A stretch of DNA of 64,000 nucleotides from contig NZ_LT896716.1 in NCBI RefSeq assembly GCF_900187405.1, positions 3,038,753 to 3,102,752 on the forward strand, in the 5' to 3' direction. The first letter of the stretch is position 1, and every line of letters begins with the position of its first letter. Position numbers and translations under genes: made by a program. Source of the DNA: Geobacter sp. DSM 9736 (GTDB taxonomy: Bacteria > Desulfobacterota > Desulfuromonadia > Geobacterales > Geobacteraceae). The notes beneath the pieces are model-generated. The model made no database searches. It was not told the origin of the DNA and worked only from the letters and a program-made list of their open reading frames with translations. Of this stretch, positions 18,312-26,372 are shown in pieces.

Positions 18312-18547
18312 GATGAACCTCCCCCTCTGGAATTGCAGGCTGTGGATCAGTATGCCGCAGCCGCCCTGCTGAAAGCTCGACGCTGCCAAGGCTCAGGCCT
18401 TGTCGTCTCGAACGCCCGGCATCCTGCGCTGAAGTTTTGCAACAACCTGATAGGTACATCTGAATTTTCGTGGTAAATATGCAGAGTGTCAACAGGGGCC
18501 GGTGCAAGAATTACCGACGGTGAAATCATAAGTTTCGGAAGGACAAG

Positions 18548-19534
18548 ATGGACAAATCGATGCATCCGTTCCATTCCCTTACGCCCGCCTTCATAATGGA
18601 CGCGGTGGAATCCCAGGGGTTTCTCTGCGACTGCCGCACCCTCGCGCTGAACAGCTACGAGAACAGGGTGTACCAGGTGGGAATCGAGGAGGGGGAGCCG
18701 CTTATCGCCAAGTTTTACCGCCCCGGCCGCTGGAGCGATGAGCAGATAGTCGAGGAGCACCGGTTCTGCCTGGAGCTGGCAGAGCACGAGCTGCCGGTCG
18801 TGGCGCCGTGGGTCAACTCCGCCGGTGAAACCCTCTTTCGCCATGACCGGTTCCGGTTCGCTCTTTACAGACGGCAGGGGGGGCATGCACCTGAGTTCGA
18901 CAATCTCGACAATCTGCAGATTCTCGGCCGCGTACTCGGGCGGATGCATCGCATCGGGGCGGTGCGCCCCTTTCTCCATCGGCCGGTTCTCGACAGCGTG
19001 AGCTTTGGCCATGACAGCGTACGGCTTGTAACCGAGCGATTCATTCCTTCCGAGAACCGGGAGAGTTATGTCGCGGTTACCGCACAGCTGCTGGCGATGA
19101 TCGACAGGATATTCGAGGAGACGGGGCCGGTGCGACTGATCCGGGCCCACGGCGACTGCCATTCGGGCAACATTCTGTGGCGGGGGGGCGCTCCCCATTT
19201 CGTGGATTTCGACGATGCCCGAACCGCCCCGGCAGTACAGGATCTCTGGATGATGCTGTCAGGAGACCGCCACCGCCAGTCTGCCCAGCTGGAGGCTCTC
19301 ATAGAGGGGTACAGCGAGTTCTTCGACTTCGACCCTCGGGAGCTGCGTCTGGTCGAAGCGTTGCGGGCGCTGCGCATGCTGCATCATAGCGCATGGCTTG
19401 CACGGAGGTGGGAAGACCCTATTTTCCCGCAGACTTTCCCATGGTTCAACACGGTCAGGTATTGGGGGGAGCAGATACTCGCGCTGCGTGAACAGCTTGC
19501 GGCGCTTGAGGAGCCTCCCCTGGAGCTGCCATGA
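18548..19534 (+). CDS. srkA: SrkA/YihE-like stress-response protein kinase
   Basis: A 328-aa APH-fold kinase, the usual length for SrkA (YihE), a Ser/Thr kinase that counters stress-induced death in E. coli. The ALNSYENRVYQVG segment is the family's nucleotide loop. EPLIAKFYRPGRWSDEQI carries the Lys of the N-lobe. The catalytic loop is IRAHGDCHSGNILW and the metal-binding Asp is in HFVDFDDARTAPAVQDLW. GGAAGGAC lies before the ATG. The next gene, a radical SAM protein, begins 55 bp later on the same strand and may be co-transcribed. Confidence 0.9.
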   Translation: MDKSMHPFHSLTPAFIMDAVESQGFLCDCRTLALNSYENRVYQVGIEEGEPLIAKFYRPGRWSDEQIVEEHRFCLELAEHELPVVAPWVNSAGETLFRHDRFRFALYRRQGGHAPEFDNLDNLQILGRVLGRMHRIGAVRPFLHRPVLDSVSFGHDSVRLVTERFIPSENRESYVAVTAQLLAMIDRIFEETGPVRLIRAHGDCHSGNILWRGGAPHFVDFDDARTAPAVQDLWMMLSGDRHRQSAQLEALIEGYSEFFDFDPRELRLVEALRALRMLHHSAWLARRWEDPIFPQTFPWFNTVRYWGEQILALREQLAALEEPPLELP

Positions 19535-19589
19535 AAGAGAAGATGGTGCAGCACGCCTCTGCCATCCCCCAACCGTATTTTACGCATCC

Positions 19590-21140
19590 ATGCTGCTGAT
19601 CTTTCCTCCTGTAGCCAAGCCCTCGGAACCTCCTGCGGGGATTGCCCGGCTTGCCGGAGCGCTCCAAGCGCACGGAATCCCCTGCCGCCTCCTCGATGCC
19701 AATCTGGAGGGTCTCCTTTGGCTCCTGGGCCAGCCTGTTCTGGACTCGGATACCTGGACCCGACGGGCGGAAAAAAACCGCTTCCGGCACCTGGCCGCGC
19801 TTGGGGATCCGCACACCTGCCGCGTCCCCAGCCGCTACAGCAGGGCTGTACATGACCTGAGCCGACTGCTCTCTGCAGCGTCGGGAAGCGCTGTGCGGGT
19901 CGGGCTGGCCGACTACCAGCACAGTCAGCTCTCCCCACTGAAAAGTGAGGATCTGATAGCTTCAGCCGAATGTCCTGAAGCGAATCCCTTCTTCCCCTAT
20001 TTCAGTGCCCGCCTTACAGAAGCAGTGGAGGGAGGGGAGGCGGCAGGGCCATCAGGTCCCACCGTCGGTTTTTCCCTTACCTATCTGAGCCAGGCCCTCA
20101 CCACTTTTGCCATGATCGGATTTCTCAAGAGGCGATTTCCTTCGGTGGCAATTGCTGCAGGGGGAGGGCTCGTGACGTCATGGGTGCGGAGTCCCCGCTG
20201 GCGAAATCCCTTCGGCGGGCTCATCGACCACCTGGTCGCCGGACCGGGGGAGGGGCCGTTACTGCAACTTCTGGGAGGAAAGGTAGAATCGAGGCTGCAT
20301 CATCTTCCTAAATACGATGGGTTACCGCTGAAAAGCTACCTGTCCCCAGGGTTCATTCTCCCATACAGCGCGTCGAGCGGCTGCTGGTGGAACAGGTGCT
20401 CCTTCTGTCCCGAACGGGCTGAAGGAAACGGGTACGTTCCGATCCCTGCGGAACAGGCGGCTGCGGGCCTGCACAGGCTTTCCGAGCAGCACCGGCCGGT
20501 GCTGCTTCATCTGCTGGATAATGCCTTGGCGCCGGCGTTCCTGGAAAAACTGATCCGGGAGCCGCCAGGTGTACCCTGGTATGGGTTTGCGCGTATCTCC
20601 CCCGAGCTGGCGGAACCTGATTACTGCCGGGAATTGAGGAGATCGGGATGCGTGATGCTGAAGCTGGGGCTCGAGTCGGGGGACCAGGGTGTCCTCGACA
20701 CGCTGCGGAAGGGGATTTGCCTGGGGACGGCGTCGAGGGCACTGGCTAACCTGCGGGAGGCGGGAATAGGCGTTTACCTCTACCTTCTTTTCGGCACTCC
20801 GGCGGAAGATGAGGCCGCCGCCCGGCGTACGCTCGATTTCGTCGAGCGGCACCGGGAAGCGGTGACGTTTCTGAACCTTGCGCTCTTCAATATGCCGCTC
20901 GAAGGGGAGGAGGCGGCGGAGTACGAGACGGAACCTTTCTACGCCGGCGATCTCTCCCTCTATACGGGTTTTCGCCACCCCGGCGGGTGGGATAGGAACC
21001 GTGTCAGGGCCTTTATCGAGCGCGAGTTCAAGCGTACTCCTTCCGTGGCCTCCATCCTGCGAAACGATCCCCCCGTATTCACCTCGAATCATGCCCCGTT
21101 TTTTTGCAAAAGCTGGGCAGGACCGGCTACTTCCGGATGA
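19590..21140 (+). CDS. Radical SAM protein, B12-binding type N-terminus
   Basis: About 516 aa from the ATG at 19590 (MLLIFPPVAKPSEPPAGIAR); the open frame runs back to 19398 but overlaps the kinase gene there. The N-terminal 180 residues look like the Rossmann-type domain found before many radical SAM cores, although no DxHxxG cobalamin motif is seen. The cluster-binding site is GCWWNRCSFC (Cx4Cx2C), a spacing known in some subfamilies beside the usual Cx3Cx2C. LKLGLESGDQGVLDTLRKG and VYLYLLFGTPAEDE follow, as in MiaB/HemN-like barrels. The substrate is unknown. The gene ends 14 bp inside the convergent sodC. Confidence 0.8.
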   Translation: MLLIFPPVAKPSEPPAGIARLAGALQAHGIPCRLLDANLEGLLWLLGQPVLDSDTWTRRAEKNRFRHLAALGDPHTCRVPSRYSRAVHDLSRLLSAASGSAVRVGLADYQHSQLSPLKSEDLIASAECPEANPFFPYFSARLTEAVEGGEAAGPSGPTVGFSLTYLSQALTTFAMIGFLKRRFPSVAIAAGGGLVTSWVRSPRWRNPFGGLIDHLVAGPGEGPLLQLLGGKVESRLHHLPKYDGLPLKSYLSPGFILPYSASSGCWWNRCSFCPERAEGNGYVPIPAEQAAAGLHRLSEQHRPVLLHLLDNALAPAFLEKLIREPPGVPWYGFARISPELAEPDYCRELRRSGCVMLKLGLESGDQGVLDTLRKGICLGTASRALANLREAGIGVYLYLLFGTPAEDEAAARRTLDFVERHREAVTFLNLALFNMPLEGEEAAEYETEPFYAGDLSLYTGFRHPGGWDRNRVRAFIEREFKRTPSVASILRNDPPVFTSNHAPFFCKSWAGPATSG

Positions 21141-21645
21141 CTATCCCGCAGGCGATCCGATCACCTGAATTACCGGAAGGGTCTGTTTTTTCGTCATCGG
21201 GACCGGCATGAATCATCAGGGCCGTCCCCTGCTCCTTTAGAAGCGATGCAGCGCCTTTCGACAACGTTGCTCCCGCGGCGACGGCGGTAAGCTCACCTGT
21301 CCCGTCAGGTTTCACGTCGAGGTTCGGAAGGTCTCCCGCATGCTTCCCTTCCGGGTTCTTCGCCCCGTGGCGTTTGGTAGTCGGGTTGAAGTGGCCTCCG
21401 GCTGTGGAGAAGCCCGGAGGGTCGCAAGCGCCCTTCTCGTGCAGGTGAATGCCGTGCTTGCCGGGAGGGAGTCCCGCCACCTTGACAGAGACCTCCACGC
21501 CATCATCCTTTTCAGTAAACGTTGCCGACCCGACAACGGTTCCGGATGCGTCTCTCATGGTGGCCTGTGCGGTGATGGGCTTCTCTGCGGCAGCCACCGT
21601 TGTTGCGGCGGCCAGAAGCACTGAGCATGTGACTATCCTGAGCAT
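21127..21645 (-). CDS. sodC: Cu/Zn superoxide dismutase
   Basis: A 172-aa periplasmic enzyme. The ATG at 21645 has GGGAGGATC upstream and starts a signal peptide (MLRIVTCSVLLAAATTVAAA). Metal ligands of the family are all visible: HGIHLHEKGACD, GGHFNPTTKRHG, HAGDLPNL and MIHAGPDD. The two Cys of the structural disulphide (GACD and RIACGIV) are present. It dismutes superoxide in the periplasm, useful to an anaerobe exposed to oxygen. Its last codons overlap the convergent radical SAM gene by 14 bp. Confidence 0.95.
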   Translation of the reverse strand: MLRIVTCSVLLAAATTVAAAEKPITAQATMRDASGTVVGSATFTEKDDGVEVSVKVAGLPPGKHGIHLHEKGACDPPGFSTAGGHFNPTTKRHGAKNPEGKHAGDLPNLDVKPDGTGELTAVAAGATLSKGAASLLKEQGTALMIHAGPDDEKTDPSGNSGDRIACGIVIRK

Positions 21646-21778
21646 GATCGATCCTCCCATATAAAGTGATTTCGTCCGGGAAAGTGTAGCGGGTTTGGTT
21701 TTCCTGTCAACGCCGCGTGTTCGCATGCCGCAGGTTATCCTGAGCTGCCGGAGAGGAACCTGCGAGCCCTCCCTTCCT

Positions 21779-22279
21779 CTACAGGATCTGCACCAGCTGC
21801 AGCTCATATGTCAGATCTTCCCCGGCCAGGGGATGATTGGCATTGAACGTAACCTCCCGGTCCGTTACCTCGATGACCGCGACACCCATCTCTTCGTCTT
21901 CGTCGTTGGAAAGCACCATCTCTTCTCCCACCTGAGGATCGAAACCCTCGGGCAGATTGCTGCGAGGCACGGTAAAGATTTTTTCGTCATCGACTTCCCC
22001 GAAAGCCTCAGCGGCGGGTATCATAACTTTTTTCTTTTCCCCCGGGCTCATTCCCACAAGAGCTTCCTCGATCTGCGGAAAGAGCTGCCCCGCTCCGATG
22101 GTGAGCTCCATGGGCCCCTCGCCGCAGCCGCAGCCGCAGTCTCCCGAGGCATGTTCATCCGCATCGCACTCGTCCGAGCATCCGTTTCCAGTTTCGATGG
22201 TTGAGTCAAAGACGGTGCCGTCGCTGAGCGTCCCGGTGAAATCGATGATTACCCTGTCTCCTTGCTGTGCATGTGCCAT
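21779..22279 (-). CDS. FKBP-type peptidyl-prolyl isomerase (SlyD-like) with Cys-rich insert
   Basis: A 166-aa SlyD-type protein starting at the ATG at 22279 behind AGGAGAAGG. The FKBP part begins GDRVIIDFTGTLSDGTVFDST and resumes ELTIGAGQLFPQIEEALVGM; the insert-in-flap domain (KVMIPAAEAFGEVDDEKIF to VIEVTDREVTFNANHPLAG) is complete. Between them, residues about 33-56 form an extra loop with five Cys and one His (CSDEC, CGCGC and HASGDC). SlyD homologues carry metal ligands at the C-terminus instead; here the C-terminus is short. The protein may be a metal-binding chaperone/prolyl isomerase. Confidence 0.88.
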   Translation of the reverse strand: MAHAQQGDRVIIDFTGTLSDGTVFDSTIETGNGCSDECDADEHASGDCGCGCGEGPMELTIGAGQLFPQIEEALVGMSPGEKKKVMIPAAEAFGEVDDEKIFTVPRSNLPEGFDPQVGEEMVLSNDEDEEMGVAVIEVTDREVTFNANHPLAGEDLTYELQLVQIL

Positions 22280-22328
22280 GGCTATCCTTCTCCTGATAAT
22301 GAAGTGTTGATCATACAGGCTGGGCATC

Positions 22329-22439
22329 CTATGCCTGTTGCAGGTCCGGCGTCCAGTACATTCTGCTGAACCAGTTGCTGTCGTGCCTGTACCTCCCCGA
22401 GATAATGATACCACCTCTGTTCTCGGCGAACAGGCCCAT
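22329..22439 (-). CDS. Possible 36-aa small protein upstream of the FKBP gene
   Basis: The frame starts at an ATG at 22439 with AAGGG about 10 nt upstream and ends at a TAG at 22329, about 50 nt before the FKBP start. It encodes a basic, aromatic-rich peptide (GLFAENRGGIIISGRY, then NWFSRMYWTPDL). The frame stays open for a further 50 nt or so upstream. It could be a small protein, a leader peptide or chance. It is the only coding candidate I see in the 300-bp gap between the FKBP gene and the next plus-strand gene. Confidence 0.25.
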   Translation of the reverse strand: MGLFAENRGGIIISGRYRHDSNWFSRMYWTPDLQQA

Positions 22440-22517
22440 CTGCAATTTCCCTTGTGAGGGAATGGTGCCGTCAGGTCTTCTGGCTGAAGCAAATATCCTA
22501 AAATAGACCCGCGGCTG

Positions 22518-22546
22518 CTGGAAAGTTGAGATTGATATTCTATAAT
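22518..22546 (+). promoter_or_regulatory. Candidate sigma70 promoter before the small ORF at 22582
   Basis: CTGGAA (22518-22523), a 17-nt spacer and a perfect TATAAT (22541-22546) lie 35 bp before the GTG start. The -35 is poor and the -10 is ideal. Confidence 0.45.
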
Positions 22547-22581
22547 GAAGTGGTCGAAATTACCGCGGTGAGGAGGGGCAT

Positions 22582-22779
22582 GTGAAAACCGAGGAACTTA
22601 TCCTTTTTTCGAAAGCGGTGGCGCCCGGCACCAGGCGTTATGTCCGGCATACCAAGAGCAGGCGCGAAGGAGTGGTGCTCTACCTTGACCACGAGGAGGT
22701 GGAAGTGCAGGTAGGGGGGCGGCGGGAGGTATGGAAGGCGGAGGAGTGCGAAGCGGTGGAGGAGGGAGGAACGGCCTGA
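22582..22779 (+). CDS. Small conserved-looking protein of unknown function
   Basis: A 65-aa protein with a GTG start at 22582 preceded by AGGAGGGG, a strong ribosome binding site. It is very rich in Arg, Glu and Val and reads like one small beta-barrel (RYVRHTKSRREGVVLYLDHE, then EVEVQVGGRREVWKAEEC). I recognise no named family. It is followed after about 130 bp by a HAD hydrolase on the same strand. Codon use fits the neighbourhood, so I consider it a true gene. Confidence 0.6.
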   Translation: MKTEELILFSKAVAPGTRRYVRHTKSRREGVVLYLDHEEVEVQVGGRREVWKAEECEAVEEGGTA

Positions 22780-22906
22780 CTGGCGGCTCTGCCGGTCGAT
22801 GCAGGCATGTCGGCCCTGCAGTGCATGACATCCGTTAAAAAGGTCATGCTTCGTCACGGTCATGCGTGCTATAAAGGAAGCACTGCATGATGAGATGAGG
22901 GGACGG

Positions 22907-23530
22907 ATGTTCAGGGCGATTTTCTGGGACAACGACGGTGTGCTCATGGAGACGGAGCACCTTTACTTCAGGGCCAACGCCGAAGCATTGGCCGGAGCCG
23001 GTGTCGATCTCACACCGGAACTTTTCCGGGAGATATCGCTCCGGCGGGGAGAAAGCGTTCTCGAATTGGCGGGGGAGAAGGAGGAGGTGCTTCGGCCGGT
23101 CCGTGATGCGCGTTACCGTGAGCTGCTTTCCGCTGAAGCGCGGGTTTTTCCGGGGGTGCCGGATACGCTGGCCCGGCTGAAGGGGAGGTTGCCCATGGCG
23201 ATCGTCACGAGCTGCCGCCGGGAGAATTTCCTGCGCATGCACCAGCGAAGCGGCTTGCTCACCTATTTCGATTTCGTTCTGACCAGGGAAGATTACGCCG
23301 CCTCCAAGCCTGACCCGGAACCGTATCTCACTGCATGTGCCCGCGCAGGGCTTGCTCCGGAGGAATGTCTTGCGGTTGAGGACTCCGAACGGGGTGTTAA
23401 GTCAGCCCTGCGGGCGGGTCTGGCGGTGGCGGCTATTCCCGGAGAACTGAACGCCGGCGGGGACTTTACGGCGGCGCGGTGGCATCTGGAGAATGTAGCG
23501 GATCTCCTCCCCCTCCTTGGACTGAACTGA
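22907..23530 (+). CDS. HAD-superfamily hydrolase
   Basis: About 207 aa from the ATG at 22907, which follows GAGGGGACGG; the frame is open to 22862. It has the four HAD motifs: FWDNDGVLMETE (motif I, DxD nucleophile), VTSCRR (motif II), the Lys in ASKPDPEPY (motif III) and VEDSERGVKSALRAG (motif IV), plus a helical cap in the first half. The closest types are phosphoglycolate phosphatase and beta-phosphoglucomutase. The second is tempting beside an alpha-glucan-rich genome section, but the substrate cannot be settled by eye. Confidence 0.85.
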   Translation: MFRAIFWDNDGVLMETEHLYFRANAEALAGAGVDLTPELFREISLRRGESVLELAGEKEEVLRPVRDARYRELLSAEARVFPGVPDTLARLKGRLPMAIVTSCRRENFLRMHQRSGLLTYFDFVLTREDYAASKPDPEPYLTACARAGLAPEECLAVEDSERGVKSALRAGLAVAAIPGELNAGGDFTAARWHLENVADLLPLLGLN

Positions 23531-23754
23531 CAGTCTTAGTTTCTGCAGCGCCTCTCCGGGCTTTTGTACAAGGTTCGGAATGAAGAAGGACCTTGCCAGG
23601 CTCTGTTCGGCACCCACCCTTAGGACGTCTATTTCCTGCTCCATGTTTTACATGCTTACGCGGTTGGACTCTCGGCGCCATTGAATTATTGATGAAGCCT
23701 TCCCTCCAGCCGCTACTCTGAATTGGAGCATGGTGATTGAGGTCGATTCGATTT

Positions 23755-24711
23755 TCAAGGAAGCCGGACCATCGGCACACCCCGAAGGATTTCCTGTACC
23801 GCTGCCACGGAGAGGCTGTTGCCGATGAGGTGCCACTGTTTCCGCAGGGAGACTTCAGAAGGGAAGCTGAAGGTGTCGGGGAAGTGGAGAAGCCGTGAGA
23901 TCTCCTGAGGCGAAAAATAGCGGACTCTGTCGCCGCAGCGCAGGTAGGAGCCAGCGTTTACGATGGACTTTCCGTATCCGGATGTGAAGCAGGTAGTATA
24001 GGCCGTCGGGTCTTCCCGATCCAGAATCCGGAGTCCCGACCCGAACTTCTCGATGATCTCCGGCGCAAGCAGAAGATGGTGGGGGACCTCATCGGTCCGT
24101 GGGAGGTATGAGCCTAGCAGTCGGGGGTTCGTGTTTACCGGTTGGAGATCTGCCAGGGGGAGCCGGGAAGCGGTAAGGTAGTATCGCGGGCGTCGTGACG
24201 GCACCCCTAGCTCGGAAGGGCACAGGAGGCGCTCCCGAAGGTAATAGCCCCGCCCTTCGAGGATTGAGACCAGTTGATGGCGCGCATTCGAATCGGCAAA
24301 GCCGGCGACGTTTTCGAGGGCGATACTCTGCGGAAGGCACTCCACAGCCATTGCACGGAGAATTTCCATCAGCCGGAGAAGGCTCCTGGCGCGCGAGTCT
24401 TGCAGGTCGCGCCTGATGCCTCGTTCACAGTAGGGCTGGCAGGGGGGAGATAGCCACCAGAGATCCGCAGCGCATGTCGTGAGTTCCCAGGCGGTTACCC
24501 GTTCCAGGTCCACCCGGCGCGCCTGATGCCCGGGGAAATTATGGCGGTAGACGGCAAGGGCCTGCGGACTATGGTCCAGAGCCGCTACTACCCGCACGTT
24601 GCTTCCCTCTACTGCCGCGGCAAACCCGCCGATTCCGCAAAAAAGCTCAAGTGCCCGAATGGCCCGGGCAGCCGGCTTTACCGGCTCAGTACTGCTTTCC
24701 GTAGTGGTCAT
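23755..24711 (-). CDS. Dnmt2-like cytosine-5 RNA methyltransferase
   Basis: A 318-aa C5-cytosine methyltransferase. Motif I is LELFCGIGGFAAAV, the catalytic Cys91 is in SPPCQPYCERG, ENV is at 133-135 and RPR at 174-176. It also carries the features that mark Dnmt2/TRDMT1 rather than DNA enzymes: the short target-recognition region with CFTSGYGK at 241-248, then GS, VRYFSPQEISRLLHFP and WHLIGNSLSV. Geobacter Dnmt2 homologues are known and one has been reported to methylate tRNA-Glu at position 38. No restriction enzyme gene is adjacent, which supports an RNA target. The ribosome binding site is weak. Confidence 0.88.
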   Translation of the reverse strand: MTTTESSTEPVKPAARAIRALELFCGIGGFAAAVEGSNVRVVAALDHSPQALAVYRHNFPGHQARRVDLERVTAWELTTCAADLWWLSPPCQPYCERGIRRDLQDSRARSLLRLMEILRAMAVECLPQSIALENVAGFADSNARHQLVSILEGRGYYLRERLLCPSELGVPSRRPRYYLTASRLPLADLQPVNTNPRLLGSYLPRTDEVPHHLLLAPEIIEKFGSGLRILDREDPTAYTTCFTSGYGKSIVNAGSYLRCGDRVRYFSPQEISRLLHFPDTFSFPSEVSLRKQWHLIGNSLSVAAVQEILRGVPMVRLP

Positions 24712-24769
24712 AGCTGCGCCGATTCTAAGGAGCTCCCTCCCGTTCTGTCAAGTCCGGCAGATAAAATTC

Positions 24770-24798
24770 ATGCAAACGTCTGAGGGTGCTGTTATACT
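24770..24798 (+). promoter_or_regulatory. Candidate sigma70 promoter of the yceH-like gene
   Basis: ATGCAA (24770-24775), a 17-nt spacer and TATACT (24793-24798) lie about 30 bp before the start codon of the next gene. Confidence 0.4.
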
Positions 24799-24828
24799 TG
24801 CTCTTCCGCAAATGAAAGGATGGAGCGC

Positions 24829-25485
24829 ATGTACCCGGTCCTCAACGACATAGAAGTACGGATTCTCGGCTGTCTAATCGAGAAGGAGCTTACGACACCC
24901 GAGTACTACCCCCTCACCCTCAATTCTCTAACCACCGCATGCAATCAGAAGTCGAACCGCGACCCCGTCATGAACATCGAGGAGGGGGAGGTGGTCGCCG
25001 CACTCGACAAGCTGCGCTTCAAGGGAATGGCCCGGCTTTCGGGAGTAGGTGGCAGAGTGCCCAAATATTGCCACTCGCTGGCGGAGCGTCTGCGCCTGGA
25101 CGAGCCCGAACTGGCCGTCCTTGCCGAACTTCTGTTGAGAGGTCCTCAGACCATGGGAGAGCTCCGAAACCGTGCGGACCGCATGTCCCGTTTTCCCGAC
25201 ATGGGAGCAATAGAAGCGGTGCTCAAGGAACTGATGGACATCGACCCTCCCCTCGTTAAGCTTCTGCCTCGCCAGCCGGGGAGAAAGGAGCAGCGGTACG
25301 CGCATCTTCTTTCAGGTGAACCGGTGGTGCCTTTGGAGGAAGTAGATGGACGTACTGCGGGGGCTGTCGGTAGAGGTGGGGAGTCCGAGCGGATGGCAAA
25401 GCTTGAGGAGGAGGTGTCGTTGCTGCGGAACGAAGTGGCCGAGCTTCGGAGGCTGGTGGAGGAATTCAAGTCCCAGTTCGAATAG
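24829..25485 (+). CDS. yceH: YceH family (DUF480) protein
   Basis: About 218 aa from the ATG at 24829, which has GGATGGAGCG upstream; another ATG lies at 24820. The family signature is present: LNDIEVRILGCLIEKELTTP and YYPLTLNSLTTACNQKSNRD, then VVAALDKLRFKGMARL. It consists of two winged-helix domains (about 1-80 and 90-165), followed by a C-terminal coiled coil (EEEVSLLRNEVAELRRLVEE). The family is widespread and its role is unknown, though DNA binding is possible from the fold. It is followed by a DUF169 gene after 8 bp. Confidence 0.9.
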   Translation: MYPVLNDIEVRILGCLIEKELTTPEYYPLTLNSLTTACNQKSNRDPVMNIEEGEVVAALDKLRFKGMARLSGVGGRVPKYCHSLAERLRLDEPELAVLAELLLRGPQTMGELRNRADRMSRFPDMGAIEAVLKELMDIDPPLVKLLPRQPGRKEQRYAHLLSGEPVVPLEEVDGRTAGAVGRGGESERMAKLEEEVSLLRNEVAELRRLVEEFKSQFE

Positions 25486-25493
25486 GAGGCGCC

Positions 25494-26309
25494 ATGGAAA
25501 GTGCAATTGCAAAAGCTATCAATCTTAAGTCTTATCCCGTGGCGATCTTGTGGACCGACGAAAAACCTGAAGGAGCCGCTCAATTCTCCCCCGGCAGTTG
25601 GGGATGTGTCATGGCGATGCTCGGTGCGGCGGCGACCAAGGCGAAATCCGCAGTATTCGACAGGGACAGCTTCGGTTGCGTCGGCGGCGGGTACGGACTT
25701 GGCTTCGGCAACACCTACGAGCAATTCCCCGGCGGGCTAGAAGGCTTCTCCCGGTTCCTTTCCAGCGGCAACGCCGGCTGGGAGCCAGGCGAGCGGATTG
25801 CGGAGGGAATGCGAGCCGGAGGGGCACGGGGGGAGTTTGTCGATCACTTCCTTCACGGCGAGCGCTACAAAAAGGACCCGGAGACGGTCCGCCGTTACCT
25901 GGAGGCCCTTCCTCCCATGGAAATACCCACCCGATATGTGGCTTTCCGTCCCTTGACACAGGTGGCGGAAGGTGTGGAGCCGGTTGCGGTGTCGGTGCTT
26001 GTTGACCCGGATCAGTTGGCTGCCCTTGTTGTCCTTGCCAACTACGACCGTCCGGGGTTGGAGAACGTGGCGATCCCATTCGTGGCCGGATGCCAGGCCG
26101 TAGCTCTTCTTGCTTTCCGGGAAGCTTCCTCTGAACATCCACGGTGTATCGTGGGGCAGACCGATCTTTCAGCGCGGAAGTACCTGCGGAGCCAGGCGGG
26201 AAAAGAGATTACGACCTTCACTATGCCGTTCCGCCGGTTCCGGGAGATGGAGTCCAACGTTCCGGGAAGTTTTCTTGAAGGCGATACGTGGCATTCGCTT
26301 CAGCAGTAG
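25494..26309 (+). CDS. DUF169 family protein
   Basis: A 271-aa protein with AGGAGGCGCC before the ATG. Residues LKSYPVAILWTDEKPEGA and the Cys/Gly-rich FGCVGGGYGLGFG (about 62-74) are typical of DUF169, a family seen in anaerobes and archaea. Cys are also found in GCVMAM and in CQAVALLAFREASSEHPRC. The family has no assigned reaction; conserved Cys suggest metal or cluster binding. It lies 8 bp after yceH and likely shares its transcript. Confidence 0.8.
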   Translation: MESAIAKAINLKSYPVAILWTDEKPEGAAQFSPGSWGCVMAMLGAAATKAKSAVFDRDSFGCVGGGYGLGFGNTYEQFPGGLEGFSRFLSSGNAGWEPGERIAEGMRAGGARGEFVDHFLHGERYKKDPETVRRYLEALPPMEIPTRYVAFRPLTQVAEGVEPVAVSVLVDPDQLAALVVLANYDRPGLENVAIPFVAGCQAVALLAFREASSEHPRCIVGQTDLSARKYLRSQAGKEITTFTMPFRRFREMESNVPGSFLEGDTWHSLQQ

Positions 26310-26372
26310 GAGTTGCCTTTGAACTGTGCAGGTGTAAACTATTCTGATCTCAGGATATGACGAGGAGGAATT

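Noticed and set aside
23402-23644. Minus-strand 80-codon frame next to the HAD hydrolase gene
   Set aside because: Half of it is antisense to the HAD gene and the rest shows no conserved feature.
23755-24711. DNA methyltransferase of a restriction-modification system
   Set aside because: No endonuclease gene is adjacent and the CFT and downstream motifs match Dnmt2 RNA methyltransferases.
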